Notes under the pieces: generated by a model | Seen by the model: the letters and a program-made list of their open reading frames with translations, nothing else | What the model was told of the DNA's origin: nothing | The model's database searches: none | Made by a program: the position numbers and the translations under genes | Source: DASZUK01 sp035547695 | GTDB lineage: Bacteria; Actinomycetota; Acidimicrobiia; Acidimicrobiales; RAAP-2 | NCBI GenBank assembly: GCA_035547695.1 | Contig: DASZUK010000018.1 | Span: 62,001 to 126,000, forward strand | Reading direction: 5' to 3' | DNA: 64,000 bases | Part shown: piece by piece, positions 61,760-64,000 of the stretch | How positions within the stretch are numbered: the stretch's first letter is position 1 | Layout: every line of letters starts with the position of its first letter

Positions 61760-62551
61760 GTGGCGGACCACCTGTCCCCTCCTCCCTTCCCACACCCCCT
61801 CCCGCACCGGGAGGTCCTGTGGACGGTGCTGGGCGAGGCCCGGCATCTGGGCTTCCTGGGTCCGGGCCCTCTGGCCGGGCATCTGGCGAACGCGCTCGGT
61901 TTCGCCGCTGTGGTCGGTTCGGTCCGCGGAGTGGTGGACGGCGACGAGAACGCCCCAGCCAGTGTGCTGGATCTGGGTTCGGGAGGCGGCCTCCCGGGCC
62001 TCGTGTTGGGGTCCTGCTGGCCGGTGACCAGGATCACCCTGGTCGACGCCAACGAACGCCGAACCGACTTCCTGGACCGGGCCGTCCGGACCCTGGGGGT
62101 CGGTGATCGGCTGACCGTACAGAGGGGACGGGCCGAGGAGGTGGGGCGGCGGCCCGAACAGCGGGGTGCGTACGACCTGGTGGTGGCCCGGTCGTTCGGA
62201 CCGCCGGCGACGACGGCCGAGTGTGCCGCACCGTTCCTCCGAGTCGGCGGCCTGCTCGTCGTCTCCGAACCGCCACCTCCCCACGTCGCGGAGGGTGCTC
62301 CGCTGCTCCCGACCGGCGGCCGCTGGCCCGCGGACGGCCTCGCCCGGCTGGGCATGGCACCTGTGCAGCCAGAACCCCACGCCGTGACGATCGAGGTCGT
62401 GACGGTCAAGGCCGTGACGATCGAGGCCACCTCGGAAGAGCCGGAGGCCGACGAGGCGACGTTCCATTTCCAGGTCATCCGCCAGCAGACGGAATGCCCG
62501 GAGCAGTATCCCCGTCGGGTCGGCGTACCCGCCAAGCGCCCGCTGTTCTGA
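61760..62551 (+). CDS. rsmG: 16S rRNA (guanine527-N7)-methyltransferase RsmG
   Basis: A 263-residue enzyme with a GTG start. SAM site 'VLDLGSGGGLPGLVLG', 'ITLVDANERRTDFLDRAVRT', 'YDLVVARSFGPPATTAECAA'. It methylates G527 of 16S rRNA. Three 15-bp repeats (62384-62428) give VTIEV/VTVKA/VTIEA near the C-terminus, a region that is short in typical RsmG. The downstream LAGLIDADG-like gene is convergent. Confidence 0.93.
   Translation: MADHLSPPPFPHPLPHREVLWTVLGEARHLGFLGPGPLAGHLANALGFAAVVGSVRGVVDGDENAPASVLDLGSGGGLPGLVLGSCWPVTRITLVDANERRTDFLDRAVRTLGVGDRLTVQRGRAEEVGRRPEQRGAYDLVVARSFGPPATTAECAAPFLRVGGLLVVSEPPPPHVAEGAPLLPTGGRWPADGLARLGMAPVQPEPHAVTIEVVTVKAVTIEATSEEPEADEATFHFQVIRQQTECPEQYPRRVGVPAKRPLF
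62384..62428 (+). repeat. Three in-frame 15-bp repeats in rsmG
   Basis: GTGACGATCGAGGTC, GTGACGGTCAAGGCC and GTGACGATCGAGGCC follow one another, encoding VTIEV, VTVKA and VTIEA. Confidence 0.95.
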
Positions 62552-62607
62552 CCGGTGCTCTGACTCGGCAGGGACTTCTTTCCGCCGCCGACGACGGTGG
62601 ATCGAGC

Positions 62608-62979
62608 TCAGGTCTCCGGTTCGGGATTGGCTGCCTGCAGGTCCACCTCTCCCAGCCGACGTGCGTAGCGTTGCCGCATGTCCTGGAACCGCTGATAGCT
62701 GTGGGCATCCAGTGTCGGTGACAGTCGGCGTTCGAAGATCGGCAGCAGTTCGTCCCGGAGGTACGTCCCTCTCGCCATCCACTGGTAGTAGTGGCGTCCG
62801 TCGTGATGGTACGGCCCGTACAGCCGGCCGCCCGGGAAGGTGTCCTCGAGCCAGTGGAACAGGGCCTCGTGGCGAACGTGCATGCGGAGGGTCACGTGCG
62901 GCTGCCGGCCGTCGCCGCCGAAGTGCCCCTCCCCCACGAGCAGCCCCACCAGTAGGCCCTCGTCGTAGTCCGTGGCCAC
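62608..62979 (-). CDS. Single-motif LAGLIDADG-like protein
   Basis: A 123-residue protein. GTG 62979 is preferred (GGAGGGGG 5 nt upstream, and the parS-like site then stays intergenic); ATG 63051 would add 24 acidic residues. 'GLLVGLLVGEGHFGGDGRQP' resembles one LAGLIDADG motif with the catalytic-type acidic residue in GEGHF. 'HVTLRMHVRHEALFHWLEDT', 'GGRLYGPYHHDGRHYYQWMA' and 'YLRDELLPIFERRL' fit the alpha-beta-beta-alpha saddle of these proteins. It could be a homodimeric endonuclease or a domesticated DNA-binding protein. There is no intron or intein around it. Its place between rsmG and parA suggests a chromosomal role, unproven. Confidence 0.6.
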   Translation of the reverse strand: MATDYDEGLLVGLLVGEGHFGGDGRQPHVTLRMHVRHEALFHWLEDTFPGGRLYGPYHHDGRHYYQWMARGTYLRDELLPIFERRLSPTLDAHSYQRFQDMRQRYARRLGEVDLQAANPEPET

Positions 62980-63021
62980 CCGATCCCCCTCCGCTTCATC
63001 TTGTTCTTCATCTTGTTGGGG

Positions 63022-63050
63022 TGTTTCACCGTATGGTACCACGTGAAACA
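63022..63050. promoter_or_regulatory. parS-like site 1
   Basis: TGTTTCAC (63022-63029) and GTGAAACA (63043-63050) are the exact halves of canonical parS (TGTTTCACGTGAAACA) but separated by 13 bp. The right part GGTACCACGTGAAACA alone matches 13 of 16 bases. Confidence 0.55.
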
Positions 63051-63071
63051 TGATCCTGGACCGGATCGGCC

Positions 63072-63122
63072 TGGTGGGGGTGGGAAGGTGGGGTGGGGGT
63101 GGTGGAGTGGGGAGGTGGAGGG
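63072..63122 (+). repeat. G-rich tract between parS-like sites
   Basis: About 50 bases with no C on the plus strand and many runs of 3-5 G (TGGTGGGGGTGGGAAGG...). It could form a G-quadruplex and is flanked by two parS-like repeats. Confidence 0.6.
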
Positions 63123-63150
63123 TGTTTCACCGTGATGAAACACGTGAAAC
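63123..63150. promoter_or_regulatory. parS-like site 2
   Basis: TGTTTCAC (63123-63130) and GTGAAAC (63144-63150) have the same 21-bp offset as site 1; both begin GTGTTTCACCGT. The CACGTGAAAC core matches 10 consecutive bases of parS. Confidence 0.55.
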
Positions 63151-63239
63151 GCCAACCGTAAACCTGCTCTGAGGCTTGACCGAATGGGATCGGCCGGGGA
63201 GGATGGGGGAGTGCACGGTTCCGTTCGTAGGTGGGGGTG

Positions 63240-64000
63240 ATGCGGCTCCGACGGCGTGAACGGGATGGTGCGGCAGAGAGCCCCGACGACCACTCCACTG
63301 ATGCGGAGGTGCCCGGAGCCGACGGCCCGGCCGACGCCAAGGAACCGGTAGCTACGGTTCCCGAGGACGTGGGAGGGGAAGACGCGGGGGAGAACGAAGC
63401 GATCCCGCGGCGCGCTCCCCAGGGTCAGGACGAGCAGGCGGAATCCGGAGAGGCGGATGACCACGGGGACCCAGGCCCCTCGAGGGAGGACCCGGTGGAC
63501 AGCCCGAGGGACGTCGCTGTGGTGGCGGATGACGGGGCGGAGGTCGAGGTGCCTGAACAGGTCGATGGGCCGGCGGAGCCGGGAGGGTCAGCAGCCACGG
63601 TGCCTGTGGCCCAGGCTGGGGTCCCCAACGACGAGGACGTCGAGGAAGAGGACGAGGGCGCCGGAGGGGTGGAGAAGGCGGAGGAGGGAACCACCGACCA
63701 GGATGGGTCGGGTGGGTTGGGGCCACGGAAGATCCGGGCACTCCCCCGGGTGCTGGCGGTCGCCAACCAGAAGGGCGGCGTGGGCAAGACCACGACCACG
63801 GTGAACCTGGGGGCGGCCCTGGCCGACCTGGGGTACCGGGTCCTGGTGGTCGACCTGGACCCCCAGGGGAACGCGACGACGGGCCTGGGGATCGATGCCC
63901 GGAACTTCGAGCAGTCGATGTACGACGTCATCATGCGGGATGCGCCGATCGAAGACTGCATCGAACCGACGAGCGTGAAGAACCTGTTCGTGGCCCCTGC
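63240..64000 (+). CDS. parA: Chromosome-partitioning ATPase ParA, 3' end outside window
   Basis: An open frame from ATG 63240 (GGTGGGGGTG upstream) to the end of the window, with no stop. The ParA/Soj domain starts near residue 170: deviant Walker A 'ANQKGGVGKTTTTVNLGAAL' and 'LVVDLDPQGNATTGLGID'. The first ~165 residues are highly acidic (many Glu/Asp, Gly, Pro) and probably disordered, far longer than in most chromosomal ParA proteins. A nearer start is possible, but there is no clear ribosome binding site close to the domain. ParA drives origin segregation with ParB bound to parS; parB presumably follows outside the window. A TTGACC (63176) is a candidate -35. Confidence 0.88.
   Translation, partial: MRLRRRERDGAAESPDDHSTDAEVPGADGPADAKEPVATVPEDVGGEDAGENEAIPRRAPQGQDEQAESGEADDHGDPGPSREDPVDSPRDVAVVADDGAEVEVPEQVDGPAEPGGSAATVPVAQAGVPNDEDVEEEDEGAGGVEKAEEGTTDQDGSGGLGPRKIRALPRVLAVANQKGGVGKTTTTVNLGAALADLGYRVLVVDLDPQGNATTGLGIDARNFEQSMYDVIMRDAPIEDCIEPTSVKNLFVAP

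Noticed and set aside
59106..61793. 895-codon minus-strand frame over yidD-yidC-jag
   Set aside because: Crosses three well-supported genes on the other strand and has no recognisable domain.

Overview
The window is about 64 kb of very GC-rich DNA from an actinobacterium, most likely of class Acidimicrobiia. Evidence: the origin gene order (parA, rsmG, jag, yidC, yidD, rnpA, rpmH, dnaA, dnaN, recF, DUF721, gyrB, gyrA); a CrgA/FHA/PknB/PstP cell-envelope kinase cluster; a SARP regulator; frequent GTG/TTG starts; and proteins built of 'GYWLVAADGGIFSFG' repeats, which I associate with Acidimicrobiia. This taxonomic call is inference; no rRNA gene is present.

Layout. 1-9.3 kb: the end of an NRAMP-like transporter, a secreted Het-C-like protein with a small secreted partner, a large SARP/STAND regulator, and a divergent LysR/MFS pair. 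About 9.3-21.2 kb: an integrated element against the 3' end of a tRNA-Ala gene. It carries an XRE regulator, two secreted repeat proteins (one ending in an NPCBM-like module), a lower-GC operon (sigma-like HTH plus a degenerate Nudix-like protein), a chain of very small coupled genes, a TraD/VirD4-like coupling ATPase, a replication-relaxation protein and a large serine recombinase. The recombinase reading frame runs through the tRNA gene on the other strand. 21.4-31.4 kb: housekeeping and lipid genes (methyltransferase, SGNH lipoprotein, two thioesterases, pirin, SDR, thiolase, small membrane proteins) and tRNA-Ile.

31.5-39.3 kb: cell division and envelope control: crgA, a pabA/trpG amidotransferase, then the leftward operon fhaA-fhaB-pstP-pbpA-pknB. 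No rodA/ftsW gene lies between pstP and pbpA, where related actinobacteria carry one. 39.4-48.7 kb: tRNA-Leu, a cation/proton antiporter, an HtrA protease, a cytochrome P450, a DMT transporter, a two-component system and a RodZ-like protein. 48.8-64 kb: the replication-origin region, gyrA-gyrB-dciA-recF-dnaN-(oriC)-dnaA leftward and rpmH-rnpA-yidD-yidC-jag-rsmG rightward. It ends with a LAGLIDADG-like gene and the start of parA, separated by two parS-like repeats around a G-rich tract.

Three themes stand out. Short in-frame tandem repeats of 15 or 18 bp recur in at least eight unrelated genes, including dnaA, rsmG, a histidine kinase and the SARP regulator. Many genes have a TANNNT hexamer 6-8 nt before the start codon, suggesting leaderless transcripts. 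The integrated element carries a compact, translationally coupled transfer-like module with genes of 40 and 52 codons. Most long antisense reading frames are shadows caused by high GC and are not listed.
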